Part shown: positions 8,810-16,371 of the stretch, piece after piece
How positions within the stretch are numbered: position 1 is the first letter of the stretch
Layout of the letters: every line of letters begins with the position of its first letter
From: HGW-17 sp964516435
GTDB lineage: Bacteria; Myxococcota_A; Polyangia; HGW-17
Direction of reading: 5' to 3'
DNA: 64,000 nucleotides
Assembly (NCBI GenBank): GCA_964516435.1
Contig: CAZEZP010000065.1
Coordinates: 1-64,000, forward strand
Program-made: the position numbers and the translations under genes
Notes under the pieces: generated by a model
Seen by the model: only the letters and a program-made list of their open reading frames with translations
What the model was told of the DNA's origin: nothing
Databases searched by the model: none

Positions 8810-10357
8810 TCACCTTTTCTCAACGATTTGCGGCTTCGCCTGTTGCGCGAAGGATTCCAGGGTGGTCAGCACCACGGGAGCGGTTCCTTCGCCCGCGAAA
8901 CTCTCCTGCGTGCCCGAGAAGGAGCGCGCGGCCCAGCCGGGAGAGAGCCCCAGCCACAGGATGCCGGCGGCGAACGCCAGGATGCCCAGGCCATAGGCCG
9001 GGGTGAAGCGGCATGCTAGCGCGGCGGGATTTTCGCCCTCCTGCGTGGTGGGCCGCTCCCACAGGTTGTGGCCCACGCGCAGAAGCGCGACGGCCTCGGC
9101 CACGGTGGCCACGATCAGCACGGCGATGCCGGCCTTGCCCCATCGGCCCATTTCCATGGCGGCCCCGATGAAGTGCAGTTTGCCCCAGAAGCCAGGCAGG
9201 AGCGGAAGGCCGATCACCGCAGCCGCTCCCAGGAACCAGGCAAAGGCCAGCGAAGGAGACTTGTTTTCCGCCAGGCGCCAGGTTTCGGCGTCGGCCGTGC
9301 GGTGATCCGCGGCCATGCGTCCGGCGACCCAGAACAGCAGTCCCTTGCCCAGGATGTTGGCCGCCAGCAGGAAGAGGGAGGCCTTCACTGCCAGGGGAGT
9401 TCCCAGGGCGATGGCCATGAGCACCAGTCCCATGAAGGAAACCGTGGAGAAGGCGAGCATCTTCTTGACGTTCTTCTGGTGGAGCATGGCCAGGGCGGAG
9501 AGCAGGAGCGAGAATGCGCCGATGCCGAAGAGCGCCTGGGAGAAGGAGAACGTGCCGGCCATGGGGACGGCCGAATGTCCCGCGCGCACCACGAGCGAGA
9601 AGAATTTCCACAGGCCCAGCGCGCCGGCCGTGGCCACCACGCCCGAGAGCATGAAGGCCGCGGACGAGGAGGCCGCGTGGTATGTCGAAGGCGCCCACAC
9701 GTGGAAGGGCGCGACCTCCATCTTTACCAGGAAGCCCAGGAAAATCATCACGCCGGCGGCCCAGCGCAGGGGCACGGCCAGTCCGTTCCACCTGAGTCCG
9801 AGATCCACCAGATTGAGCGTGCCGGCTGCGGAGTAGAGCAGGGCGATTCCCAGCAGCATCGCCAGGGAGGTCACCGAGGAGAACAGCCAGTAGCGGATGG
9901 CGCCGCGGGGACTTCCCTGCGCGGGTGCCGCCAGGGCCACGGCCGCCGCGCCGGCGATTTCCAGGAACACGAACAGGTTGAAGAGATCCTGCGTGAGCAG
10001 GATGCCCGCGACGGCCGCGGAGAGCACCAGGGCGAGCACGTCGAAGGATACCGGGCGCTTCGTACCGGTTTCGTGCTGGAACCACAGGGCCAGCAGCATG
10101 GCCGCCTGCAGCAGCACCACGAAGAACAGGAGCGTGGAATCCACGTACAGGGAGATGCCGAACGGCGGTTTCCATCCGCCCAGGATCACCACCTGCGGTT
10201 CGAAGGGATGCGCCAGTTCCCACACGCCCAGCGCCACGAGTGCACCGAGCGTGAACAGGGAGGCCCACCGGCTGCCCCACGAACTGCGCGAGCCGAAGAG
10301 GCCCAGCAGGAAGGCCGCTGCCAGCGGCACGATGATGAAGGCTGTGAACGCGTTCAT
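8810..10357 (-). CDS. MrpD/NuoN-like antiporter subunit
   Basis: A 515-residue polytopic membrane protein of the same antiporter family as its downstream neighbour. It has about 14 helices, with the conserved block LVKMEVAPFHVWAPSTYHAASS (start of the broken helix) and FLEIAGAAAVALAA carrying the helix-5 glutamate. The position directly after MrpC matches the MrpC-MrpD order of Mrp antiporters and MbhG-MbhH of membrane hydrogenases. The ATG overlaps the MrpC stop (ATGA) and follows GGAGGTGCAGGA. It probably forms an Na+/H+ or H+ channel of the membrane arm; ion specificity cannot be told from sequence. Confidence 0.87.
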   Translation of the reverse strand: MNAFTAFIIVPLAAAFLLGLFGSRSSWGSRWASLFTLGALVALGVWELAHPFEPQVVILGGWKPPFGISLYVDSTLLFFVVLLQAAMLLALWFQHETGTKRPVSFDVLALVLSAAVAGILLTQDLFNLFVFLEIAGAAAVALAAPAQGSPRGAIRYWLFSSVTSLAMLLGIALLYSAAGTLNLVDLGLRWNGLAVPLRWAAGVMIFLGFLVKMEVAPFHVWAPSTYHAASSSAAFMLSGVVATAGALGLWKFFSLVVRAGHSAVPMAGTFSFSQALFGIGAFSLLLSALAMLHQKNVKKMLAFSTVSFMGLVLMAIALGTPLAVKASLFLLAANILGKGLLFWVAGRMAADHRTADAETWRLAENKSPSLAFAWFLGAAAVIGLPLLPGFWGKLHFIGAAMEMGRWGKAGIAVLIVATVAEAVALLRVGHNLWERPTTQEGENPAALACRFTPAYGLGILAFAAGILWLGLSPGWAARSFSGTQESFAGEGTAPVVLTTLESFAQQAKPQIVEKR

Positions 10358-10722
10358 TCCTGCACCTCCGTTTCCTCGGGTTCGGCGCCGCATTCCAGCG
10401 TGCCGTGGTGCAATGCGTGCCGTACGGCCAGGGCGGCCGCCAGGGTGGTGGTGCCCAGCCCGATGACGATGGAGGTGAGCACCAGCGCCGAGGGCACGGG
10501 ATCCACGAAGGGCGTCGGCTGCGCGGTATCGAAGGCGCGCGTGATGATGGGGACGGCCGCACCGGGGCGCCAGCCGGTGAGCACCAGGAATACGTTCACG
10601 CCCGTCTCCATGAGGCCCACGGCCAGGATCCAGCGCAGCACGTTGCGGCTGGACCAGATGCCGTACAAGCCGATGGCGAAGAGCGAAAGCGCGCTGAGGG
10701 TGACGACGGTGACGACGTTCAT
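10354..10722 (-). CDS. MrpC/NuoK-like subunit
   Basis: A 122-residue protein with three membrane helices of the MnhC/MrpC and NuoK family. The glutamate of helix 2 (GLMETGVNVFLV) and the segment DPVPSALVLTSIVIG, typical of MrpC, are present. It overlaps both neighbours by four bases (ATGA at each junction). It forms part of the Mrp-derived membrane module of the complex. Confidence 0.88.
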   Translation of the reverse strand: MNVVTVVTLSALSLFAIGLYGIWSSRNVLRWILAVGLMETGVNVFLVLTGWRPGAAVPIITRAFDTAQPTPFVDPVPSALVLTSIVIGLGTTTLAAALAVRHALHHGTLECGAEPEETEVQE

Positions 10723-11480
10723 GGGGCCTCCTTGCCGCCGTCCTCCTCCACGTGTTCGAGCGTGGAGACGGCGTTGGTGACCTCGGCGGAAACCTTCAGG
10801 CCGATGACCAGATACAGGAGAATCGTGACGGGAGCCGACAGGAAATCGCCCAGCGCGCCCATGTCGGCGAAGTGGGCGAGGAACGATCCGCGCAGGACCA
10901 CGCCCGCCACGCCAATGGCCACGAAGGCGAATCCGGCGAGCGCTTCCACGGCATGGATGCGCTTTCCGGAAGGTTTGTGGCCGGCAGAGGCCATGAGCAG
11001 CACCAGCCCCGCGGCCACCATGGCGCCGCCCGGGAAGCCGCCGCCCGGCGTGAGATGTCCGTGCAGGATGATGACGAAGCCCGTGACGAACAGGAAAAGG
11101 AAGATCCAGGGAGATGCGGCCTTCAGGATGAGCGAGGACGGCATCGTCGCGGCGGCGGCGCCTTCCCGGCGGCGGCGGGCGAACAGGATGAGTCCCGCGC
11201 CGGCCACGGCCGCGAACAGCACCGTCACCTCGCCCAGCGTGTCGAATCCGCGGTAGTCGAGCACGATGGAGGTGACCGTGTTGGCCGCCGAATTCTCGAG
11301 ATTGCGGCTGCCGGGCCCCAGTTTTCCGGTGGCGTTCTGGTTCACGTCGCGCCTGGAGAACGCTTCGCCCAGATCCGAGCGTCCCGAGAACAGTTGCTGG
11401 CGCGCCGGTCCCGTCAGCAGGAAGGTTCCCAGAAGCGACACGATGCCCAGGGAAACGAGAGCGGGAAGCAATTTATTCAT
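10719..11480 (-). CDS. MbhE-MrpB fusion membrane subunit
   Basis: A 253-residue protein whose first ~95 residues match the C-terminal MrpA tail known as MbhE (one helix, a polar segment, then DYRGFDTLGEVTVLFAA) and whose residues ~115-245 match MrpB (FLFLFVTGFVIILHGHLTPGGGFPGG and VLRGSFLAH). In Mrp antiporters and many Mbh complexes these are separate proteins or parts of MrpA. The ATG chosen lies inside the 3' end of the MbhD-like gene (8-bp overlap) and gives a normal MbhE start; longer versions read into non-homologous sequence. Confidence 0.82.
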   Translation of the reverse strand: MNKLLPALVSLGIVSLLGTFLLTGPARQQLFSGRSDLGEAFSRRDVNQNATGKLGPGSRNLENSAANTVTSIVLDYRGFDTLGEVTVLFAAVAGAGLILFARRRREGAAAATMPSSLILKAASPWIFLFLFVTGFVIILHGHLTPGGGFPGGAMVAAGLVLLMASAGHKPSGKRIHAVEALAGFAFVAIGVAGVVLRGSFLAHFADMGALGDFLSAPVTILLYLVIGLKVSAEVTNAVSTLEHVEEDGGKEAP

Positions 11481-11727
11481 GAGACACCTCCCGCGCCTTT
11501 TCGGGGATGCGGCGCCAGGCGTACAGGAACACGGCCGTAGTGAGGCCGCACCCCACGACGGCCTGCGTGATGGCCACATCGAGCGCGCCCAGGAAGACGA
11601 ACAGGATGGCGGTGGCGAGCGACACCACGCCTTCCACCACGATGGCCGACAGCAGATCGCGCAGGGTGACCACCGCCACCGCGCCGACCACGATCGGCAG
11701 GCAGACGAGCAGCACGAGCCAGGTCAT
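11473..11727 (-). CDS. MbhD-like (DUF4040) membrane subunit
   Basis: An 84-residue protein with three membrane helices, matching the MbhD / DUF4040 segment that corresponds to part of MrpA. Characteristic is the GALDVAITQAVVGCGLTTAVFLYAWRR end. A strong ribosome site (GGAGGGG) precedes the ATG, which overlaps the MrpG stop by four bases. Together with the MbhE-like part of the next gene it replaces the C-terminal part of MrpA, as in Mbh/Mbx complexes. Confidence 0.83.
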   Translation of the reverse strand: MTWLVLLVCLPIVVGAVAVVTLRDLLSAIVVEGVVSLATAILFVFLGALDVAITQAVVGCGLTTAVFLYAWRRIPEKAREVSHE

Positions 11728-12014
11728 TGCTCCCCTCCTTTTTCATGCGTTTCGTGTCCATGCACCGCGCGGGCCAGCGCATGGGCGGCCAGCGGCGCCG
11801 TGGCGAGCAGGAACACCGCCAGGACGAGCAGGCGCAGAATCCACGACGGATGGAAGAAGGCCGCCCCCACGAGGATTCCCAGGAATCCCAGGGTGCTGGC
11901 CTTGGTGCCGGCCTGCAGGCGGTTGTAGACGTCGGGCATCCGCACGACGCCCAGCCCGCTGACCACGAGGAAGAACAGGCCGACGGCGATGAATGCGTGT
12001 CCTACCCAATGCAT
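11724..12014 (-). CDS. MrpG-like subunit
   Basis: A 96-residue membrane protein of the MnhG/MrpG family with three helices. The signature LGVVRMPDVYNRLQAGTKASTLG is intact. It lies two bases downstream of the MrpF stop and overlaps the MbhD-like start, in the standard E-F-G order. Confidence 0.88.
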   Translation of the reverse strand: MHWVGHAFIAVGLFFLVVSGLGVVRMPDVYNRLQAGTKASTLGFLGILVGAAFFHPSWILRLLVLAVFLLATAPLAAHALARAVHGHETHEKGGEQ

Positions 12015-12016
12015 GG

Positions 12017-12271
12017 CTACAGCCCCCTTTCCAGGGCGCGCCCCAGAAGGAGCATCCCCAGGAAACTCAGCACGGAGAACACGAGCGCGATGTCGAGCAC
12101 CATCGCGTTGCCCGTGCGCACGCCCCAGAGCACGGTGAGCGAGGAGAGCATGACCGTGAAGACATCCAGCGCCACGGCGCGATCCCCGGCCCTGGGTCCC
12201 AGAAGCATGCGCAGAAGCGGCAGCAGGAGTCCCGCCGCGGCGATTCCCAGCCAAATCCACCAGATGTTCAT
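12017..12271 (-). CDS. MrpF-like subunit
   Basis: An 84-residue, three-helix protein of the MnhF/MrpF family. The conserved stretch LLGPRAGDRAVALDVFTVML with its arginine and aspartate residues is clear. Its ATG overlaps the MrpE stop (ATGA). Confidence 0.88.
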   Translation of the reverse strand: MNIWWIWLGIAAAGLLLPLLRMLLGPRAGDRAVALDVFTVMLSSLTVLWGVRTGNAMVLDIALVFSVLSFLGMLLLGRALERGL

Positions 12272-12753
12272 GGCGCAAACCTCCCGATGTGATCCTCGAA
12301 GGGGGAAAGCAGGGACTGCGGGTCCGCCTCCTGTTCGGGGGCGGGACGCACGCAGTGGATCCACAGTTCGTCCCCGCGCACATCCACCGTGAGCGTGCCG
12401 GGCGTCAGCGTGATGGAATTGGCCAAAAGCATCTTGCCCCCGTCGGAGGAAAGCCGCGTTCTGGCCTTGAGGATGCGCGGCGCGATCGGCAGGCGTGGAT
12501 GGAGCACGATGGCTGCGATCTGCAAATTGGCCTTGACCATTTCCCACAGGAATACGGGGACATAAATCAAGAAACGCAGGGCGGCCATGGGGGAGAATCC
12601 GGCAAAGGATGCCGGCAGCAGCGGCCGGGTCAGCACGGCTGCCGCCAGGGCCACCAGCGCGCCCGCGGCGACCTGCGCCACCTGCCAGGAGGGCGCCGTG
12701 AGCACCAGGAACAGGGCCCAGGCGACCAGAAACAACGTCGCGTATGCCTTCAT
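12268..12753 (-). CDS. MrpE-like subunit
   Basis: A 161-residue protein of the MnhE/MrpE family: hydrophobic N-terminal half (two to three helices) and a soluble C-terminal half with the family block LLANSITLTPGTLTVDVRGDELWIHCV. It is the first structural gene after the regulator, whose stop codon overlaps its ATG. Thus the regulator and the complex are made from one transcript. Confidence 0.88.
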   Translation of the reverse strand: MKAYATLFLVAWALFLVLTAPSWQVAQVAAGALVALAAAVLTRPLLPASFAGFSPMAALRFLIYVPVFLWEMVKANLQIAAIVLHPRLPIAPRILKARTRLSSDGGKMLLANSITLTPGTLTVDVRGDELWIHCVRPAPEQEADPQSLLSPFEDHIGRFAP

Positions 12754-13163
12754 TTCGACGCTCCTTTCTTCTTGGAGACGGTTTTTTCCTCCATCACGGG
12801 GGAATCAAGGCCGCCCGGCAGCAATTCGGACGCCCGGCGGGCGATCACGTCGCGCACCATCGAACAGGCATCCTTGATGGCCGGGTAGCGCAGCGACAGG
12901 TACGTCACGCGGCCCGATGGCCGGCTGGCGACGATGCCGGCCGTGCGCAGGATCGTCAGGTGCTGCGAGAGGTTGGCCTTGGAAACCCCGAGAATCTTCT
13001 GCAGATCCCGCTGCTCCATTTCGCCTCCCACCTGTCCCAGCGCCATGATGATGCGCAGGCGGTGGCGATTGGCCACGGTCTTGAGGAAATCCACCTGGGC
13101 TTCCAGGATCGGGTCGTTCTGTTCGAGGTAGGCGGCGATGGAATCGGGGTCGTACAGTTTCAT
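12750..13163 (-). CDS. ArsR-family transcription regulator of the Mbx-like operon
   Basis: A 137-residue winged-helix regulator of the ArsR/SmtB type. The recognition helix is in SKANLSQHLTILRTAGIV (residues 61-78) and the wing in SGRVTYLSL. Only one cysteine (Cys100) is present and no metal-binding CxC or CxxC motif, so metal or dithiol sensing is not obvious. It is the first gene of the operon and is coupled to mrpE (ATGA). The ATG has no Shine-Dalgarno sequence and lies about eight bases after a possible -10 box, suggesting a leaderless transcript; a TTG six codons upstream is an alternative start. Autoregulation through the overlapping inverted repeat is likely. Confidence 0.85.
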   Translation of the reverse strand: MKLYDPDSIAAYLEQNDPILEAQVDFLKTVANRHRLRIIMALGQVGGEMEQRDLQKILGVSKANLSQHLTILRTAGIVASRPSGRVTYLSLRYPAIKDACSMVRDVIARRASELLPGGLDSPVMEEKTVSKKKGASK

Positions 13164-13200
13164 GGTTTCGATGTTTAGCAACCATGAAACCGAAAATCAA
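13157..13200 (-). promoter_or_regulatory. Promoter and 11-bp inverted-repeat operator of the Mbx-like operon
   Basis: On the minus strand, a TTGATT (-35, 13195-13200), a 17-bp spacer and TAAACA (-10, 13172-13177) end about eight bases before the regulator ATG. A perfect inverted repeat, GTTTCATGGTT (13180-13190 on the minus strand) and AACCATGAAAC (13157-13167), is separated by 12 bp, so the centres are 23 bp apart (about two helical turns). One arm lies in the -35/-10 spacer, the other covers the presumed +1 and the start codon. A repressor bound here would block RNA polymerase. The -10 match is weak, so the promoter call is less certain than the repeat. Confidence 0.65.
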
Positions 13201-13528
13201 GGGGTCGGCCGCATTTTGTGCGATTTTTTTCACAAACTCTTGCCGCATCGGGATTTCATGACTTCGGAAAACGCCGTTTTCAGCCGCAAGAGCGGACGCC
13301 TCCCCCCAGAACCGCCATCTTTCTGGCCCGGCGCAGTCATCGCGGGGAAGTTTCGCACAAACACCTTCCAATATTTTTTGTATGTCGTCTTTTTTCTGGC
13401 CAGGCGAAGTCGCGGGAACCGTCGAATCGCCTGCCGCAGCGTGGATTTTCCGGTCCGATTGTACCGGGGGGGCCGATGCAGGCGCGGTCAGGAGCCGAAT
13501 TGCGTTTTTTTACGGAAAGATCTCGCCA
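13201..13528. other. Non-coding region upstream of the Mbx-like operon
   Basis: No convincing gene lies here; open frames on either strand have no ribosome site or recognisable product. The stretch has several T-runs and an imperfect direct repeat (13321-13346 and 13394-13416, TTCTGGCC-GGCG-AGT core). It separates the operon promoter from the 3' end of the next lipoprotein gene. Confidence 0.6.
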
Positions 13529-14128
13529 TCAGCGCTGCAGGCACAGGTAGGACATCTTGATGGATTCGTAGCGGCCCACGTTGCCGCGGTCCCGCCAGGC
13601 ATCGGACCATTCCTCCCGATAGGCCCGGTAGCCGACGGTGCGCGGGTAGAACTTGCGGCAGTACTGCAGCACGTTGACACCGGCGCCCGACACGCCGTCG
13701 GGGTCCGTCATCCAGCGGCCCAGCCGCACGTCGTAGTGCAGGTTCACCTTGCCGGGCCAGAACATGACGCGCGGATGCGTGTCATGGGGTCCCGGAGCCG
13801 GCGCGGGAGCCGCCGCCACCACCACGTGGTTGGGACCGGTCACGACGCGGTTTCCGGCGCCATCGTCCACCACCACGTTGCCCTGTCCATCTGTGGCGAC
13901 CACACCTTCGCCGTCGGTGACGACGGTCCCCCCCTGTCCATCGGTGACGACGGTCCCTTCGCTGTCGGCGACCACGGTTCCCCCCTGTCCATCGGTGGCG
14001 ACCACGCCTTCATCGCCGCCCGTATCAGCAGAAACCGCCGCTCCCGTATGAGGTGTCGTGGGACCGGGTTCCTGCACATAACATCCTGCAATCATCAAGA
14101 AACCAAGTGAAAAAAGCATTGTTTTCAT
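13529..14128 (-). CDS. Repeat-containing lipoprotein
   Basis: A 199-residue lipoprotein (lipobox MIAGC, Cys16) of unknown role. Residues 41-96 are about six units of the form VV-A/T-DG-Q/E-GG-T, acidic and glycine-rich, reminiscent of calcium-binding or linker repeats. A short Ala-Pro stretch leads into a C-terminal domain of ~85 residues rich in Tyr, Trp and Arg (RVMFWPGKVNLHYD, then RYESIKMSYLC) that I do not recognise. AAAGGAGGA lies nine bases before the start. It is monocistronic, with the opposite-strand PEGA gene starting about 240 bp away. Confidence 0.8.
   Translation of the reverse strand: MKTMLFSLGFLMIAGCYVQEPGPTTPHTGAAVSADTGGDEGVVATDGQGGTVVADSEGTVVTDGQGGTVVTDGEGVVATDGQGNVVVDDGAGNRVVTGPNHVVVAAAPAPAPGPHDTHPRVMFWPGKVNLHYDVRLGRWMTDPDGVSGAGVNVLQYCRKFYPRTVGYRAYREEWSDAWRDRGNVGRYESIKMSYLCLQR
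13841..14008 (-). repeat. 24-27-bp tandem repeat in lipoprotein gene
   Basis: About six degenerate tandem units encode VV(A/T)DG(Q/E)GGT-type peptides. The DNA copies share GACGGTCxxCCCCTGTCCATCGGTG-like stretches, which makes unit gain or loss by recombination plausible. Confidence 0.8.
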
Positions 14129-14372
14129 TTTTATTTCCTCCTTTCATGTTGAGAATATGATTGCATTGCAAGTTGTTTTGTGTTCCACCAAAAATCGACG
14201 TTTCCGTTTTAGCAGGCTTTTTTTTGAAGTCAAGTCTTCCTTTTTCATGCCAGTTTTCCGGGAAAAAAGAGGCTTGCATCCGGCATGTCCTGGTGGCACG
14301 ATCCCTTCACCGAAGGAATCCGGGATGGTCATGACCGGAAAATCCCGGAAAAATGCCAGGAAAGGAGACGCC

Positions 14373-15410
14373 ATGAGAGCCATTTTCGCATTCCTCGCTT
14401 TTTTCCTGAGTGCGCCGGCCGCCGGAGCGCAGGGGCGGGTGGAAAAGATGCCAGCCCCGCTGGTCGCGGCGGATCAGTACTTCCGGGAAGGCGCCTTCGA
14501 CAAGGCGCTCATCGAATATCAAAAGGCATTCGAGATTGATTATAATCCTGCAATTTATTACAATATAGCACAATGCTTGCATCGGCTCGAGCATTATGAA
14601 AAGGCCATATTATATTATGAACTTTTCATCTCGAAAAACATGTCCAGCCCGTTGATTCCGCACGTGCGGGAACGCATCGCCCAGTGCGAGGCCAAACTGC
14701 AGGAAATCCGCAAGCTCCAGGAAGTGCAGGGCAAGACGGCGGCGGGACCGCGAAAGGTGGCCGTGGTATCCGATCCGCCGGGCGCCGAGGTGTTCGTGGA
14801 TGCCTTTTCGGGCACGCCTGCGGGGCTCACCCCGCTGATGCTGGAACTGGACGGGAAGAGCCACCTGCTGGTGGTGCGCAAGGCCGGCTACCGGGATGTC
14901 TCCCGCATGGTGGATGCGGGAACGCCCGGCATGGCGCTCCTGCAGTTCACGCTGGAAGCCTCCGGACCGGCATCATCCCAGGAATCGCCGCCTCCCGCGG
15001 TCGTGCAGGCGCAGCCGCCGGGTTCCGTCGTTTCCGGAAGCGGTTCCGTCCCGGCTCCCGCGCCGTCGTCGCCTGCGGGAGACGTGACGCGGCAGTGGTG
15101 GTTCTGGACGGGCATTGCGGCCACGTCGGTCTTCACCGTATCCGCCATCGTGACGGGGCTGCGCACGCTGGATTTGCAGGACCAGTGGGAGAGCACGGGA
15201 GATACGTCCATCCGGGACCGCGGGGAGCGCTATCGCACGTGGACCGACGTGCTGGTCGCGGGAGCGCTGCTGTCGGGCATCGCCACAGGCGTGGCCATGT
15301 GGATGCATCCCGAACCGGCGGCTTCCCCGGCCGCCGCGCCCCGCCCGGCCGCGTGGGGCCTGCAGATTTCTTCCCATGGCGCCGGCGTTTCACTGAGCAT
15401 CCCCTTCTGA
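14373..15410 (+). CDS. TPR and PEGA domain protein
   Basis: A 345-residue exported protein. Residues 1-20 are a signal peptide (cleavage likely after AAGA). Residues ~28-105 contain two tetratricopeptide repeats (DQYFREGAFDKALIEYQ, CLHRLEHYEKAILYYELF). Residues ~125-200 are a PEGA domain (VVSDPPGAEVFVDAF, TPLMLELDGKSHLLVV), a surface-associated beta fold. A Pro/Ser-rich linker and two C-terminal hydrophobic segments follow. Proteins of this architecture are common in Myxococcota. Start chosen for AAAGGAGACGCC. The TPR region uses AT-rich codons unlike the rest of the gene. Confidence 0.85.
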   Translation: MRAIFAFLAFFLSAPAAGAQGRVEKMPAPLVAADQYFREGAFDKALIEYQKAFEIDYNPAIYYNIAQCLHRLEHYEKAILYYELFISKNMSSPLIPHVRERIAQCEAKLQEIRKLQEVQGKTAAGPRKVAVVSDPPGAEVFVDAFSGTPAGLTPLMLELDGKSHLLVVRKAGYRDVSRMVDAGTPGMALLQFTLEASGPASSQESPPPAVVQAQPPGSVVSGSGSVPAPAPSSPAGDVTRQWWFWTGIAATSVFTVSAIVTGLRTLDLQDQWESTGDTSIRDRGERYRTWTDVLVAGALLSGIATGVAMWMHPEPAASPAAAPRPAAWGLQISSHGAGVSLSIPF

Positions 15411-15477
15411 TCGCATCGATTCCTCGGTTCGCCCGAACGTCGTTTCGCGGCGGCCGCATCCGGGATTTTCCAGAATT

Positions 15478-16347
15478 TCACTGGGACGGATTCGGACCGG
15501 CGAAATCGTGGTGCTCGAGGATTTCCAGGATCGCACCGGGGTTTTCCAGCGGCACGAAGTGGCCCGCATCCACGGTCAGCGCAGACCCCTGCGGGAAGCG
15601 GGAAGACCAGGCCGCCGCCCGGACGGAATCCGTCAGGCGGTCCATCCGGCCGGCCACGATGCGCACGGGCACCCGGATGCGGTCCAGATGGCGGCAGAAC
15701 GCCTTCACCAGGCGCGCATCCATCTCCTCGAAGACGCGCTGCAGCCGCTGGCGCGCCGATGCGCTGTTCTCGAATGGCCGCCAGAAGTCCCCGATGATGC
15801 TCTCGGCGTCCGCTCCCCTCTCCAGGAATGCCAGGCGCATGTGCCTTTCCACGTGCGCCCGGGCGAGTCCCGTCCGGAACCAGGCTTCCCACCCCAGACG
15901 GGAGCGGGCCGCCCACAGGAACGGCCGGGCGAGCGCATCCGGGAAGCCATCGGCGAGCACCGGGGAAACCAGCGTCAGATCCGCCACCAGCCCCGGCTTC
16001 TGGATGGCCAGCATCAGGGCCGGAATGGCGCCGTGCGCATGCGCCACCACCGAAACGGGGCGCATGCCGCACTTGGCCAGGAGGAACTGCGTGAGAAACT
16101 CGTTCTGGCGCTCGAAGCCCATGTCCGTCTGTCCCGGGGATACGGTGTCCCCGAAACCTTCCATGTCCGGCGCCAGCAGATGCAGGCGGCCATTCGCGCC
16201 AGCATGCTCGAACAGCCGACTCCAGAGCATGCAGGAGGTGAAGAATCCATGCACAAAAATAATGGGATGCGTTCCGGGGGTCTCCAGGAAGGCCACCCTC
16301 GAGCCGGCCACCGTCTCGAATCGTCTCGCCAGTTTCATCGTCGCCAA
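15478..16347 (-). CDS. Alpha/beta-hydrolase-fold protein lacking the catalytic serine
   Basis: A 289-residue alpha/beta hydrolase of the epoxide hydrolase / lipase-like type: oxyanion-hole HGFF (His33-Gly34), a GRMDRLTD segment with the acid residue and VDAGHFVPLENP with the histidine. The nucleophile elbow, however, reads A102-H-A104-H-G106, with alanine where serine, aspartate or cysteine is expected. The protein is thus either non-catalytic or works differently. The start is a TTG: AAGGAGG lies seven bases before it but 16 bases before the next ATG (16338). It is the last gene of a minus-strand operon with two lipoproteins, pyrE and an aminotransferase. Confidence 0.8.
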   Translation of the reverse strand: MATMKLARRFETVAGSRVAFLETPGTHPIIFVHGFFTSCMLWSRLFEHAGANGRLHLLAPDMEGFGDTVSPGQTDMGFERQNEFLTQFLLAKCGMRPVSVVAHAHGAIPALMLAIQKPGLVADLTLVSPVLADGFPDALARPFLWAARSRLGWEAWFRTGLARAHVERHMRLAFLERGADAESIIGDFWRPFENSASARQRLQRVFEEMDARLVKAFCRHLDRIRVPVRIVAGRMDRLTDSVRAAAWSSRFPQGSALTVDAGHFVPLENPGAILEILEHHDFAGPNPSQ

Positions 16348-16371
16348 TCTTCGGCCTCCTTGCGCCGCCGT

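Noticed and set aside
12750..13163. Redox-sensing SurR-type or metal-sensing ArsR regulator
   Set aside because: The protein has a single cysteine and no CxxC, CxC or obvious metal-ligand cluster, so the signal cannot be assigned.
14294..14310. Sigma-54 promoter (TGGCACG ... CTTCA) upstream of the TPR-PEGA gene
   Set aside because: The -24 element is perfect but the -12 element lacks the GC dinucleotide; no enhancer-binding protein is nearby.
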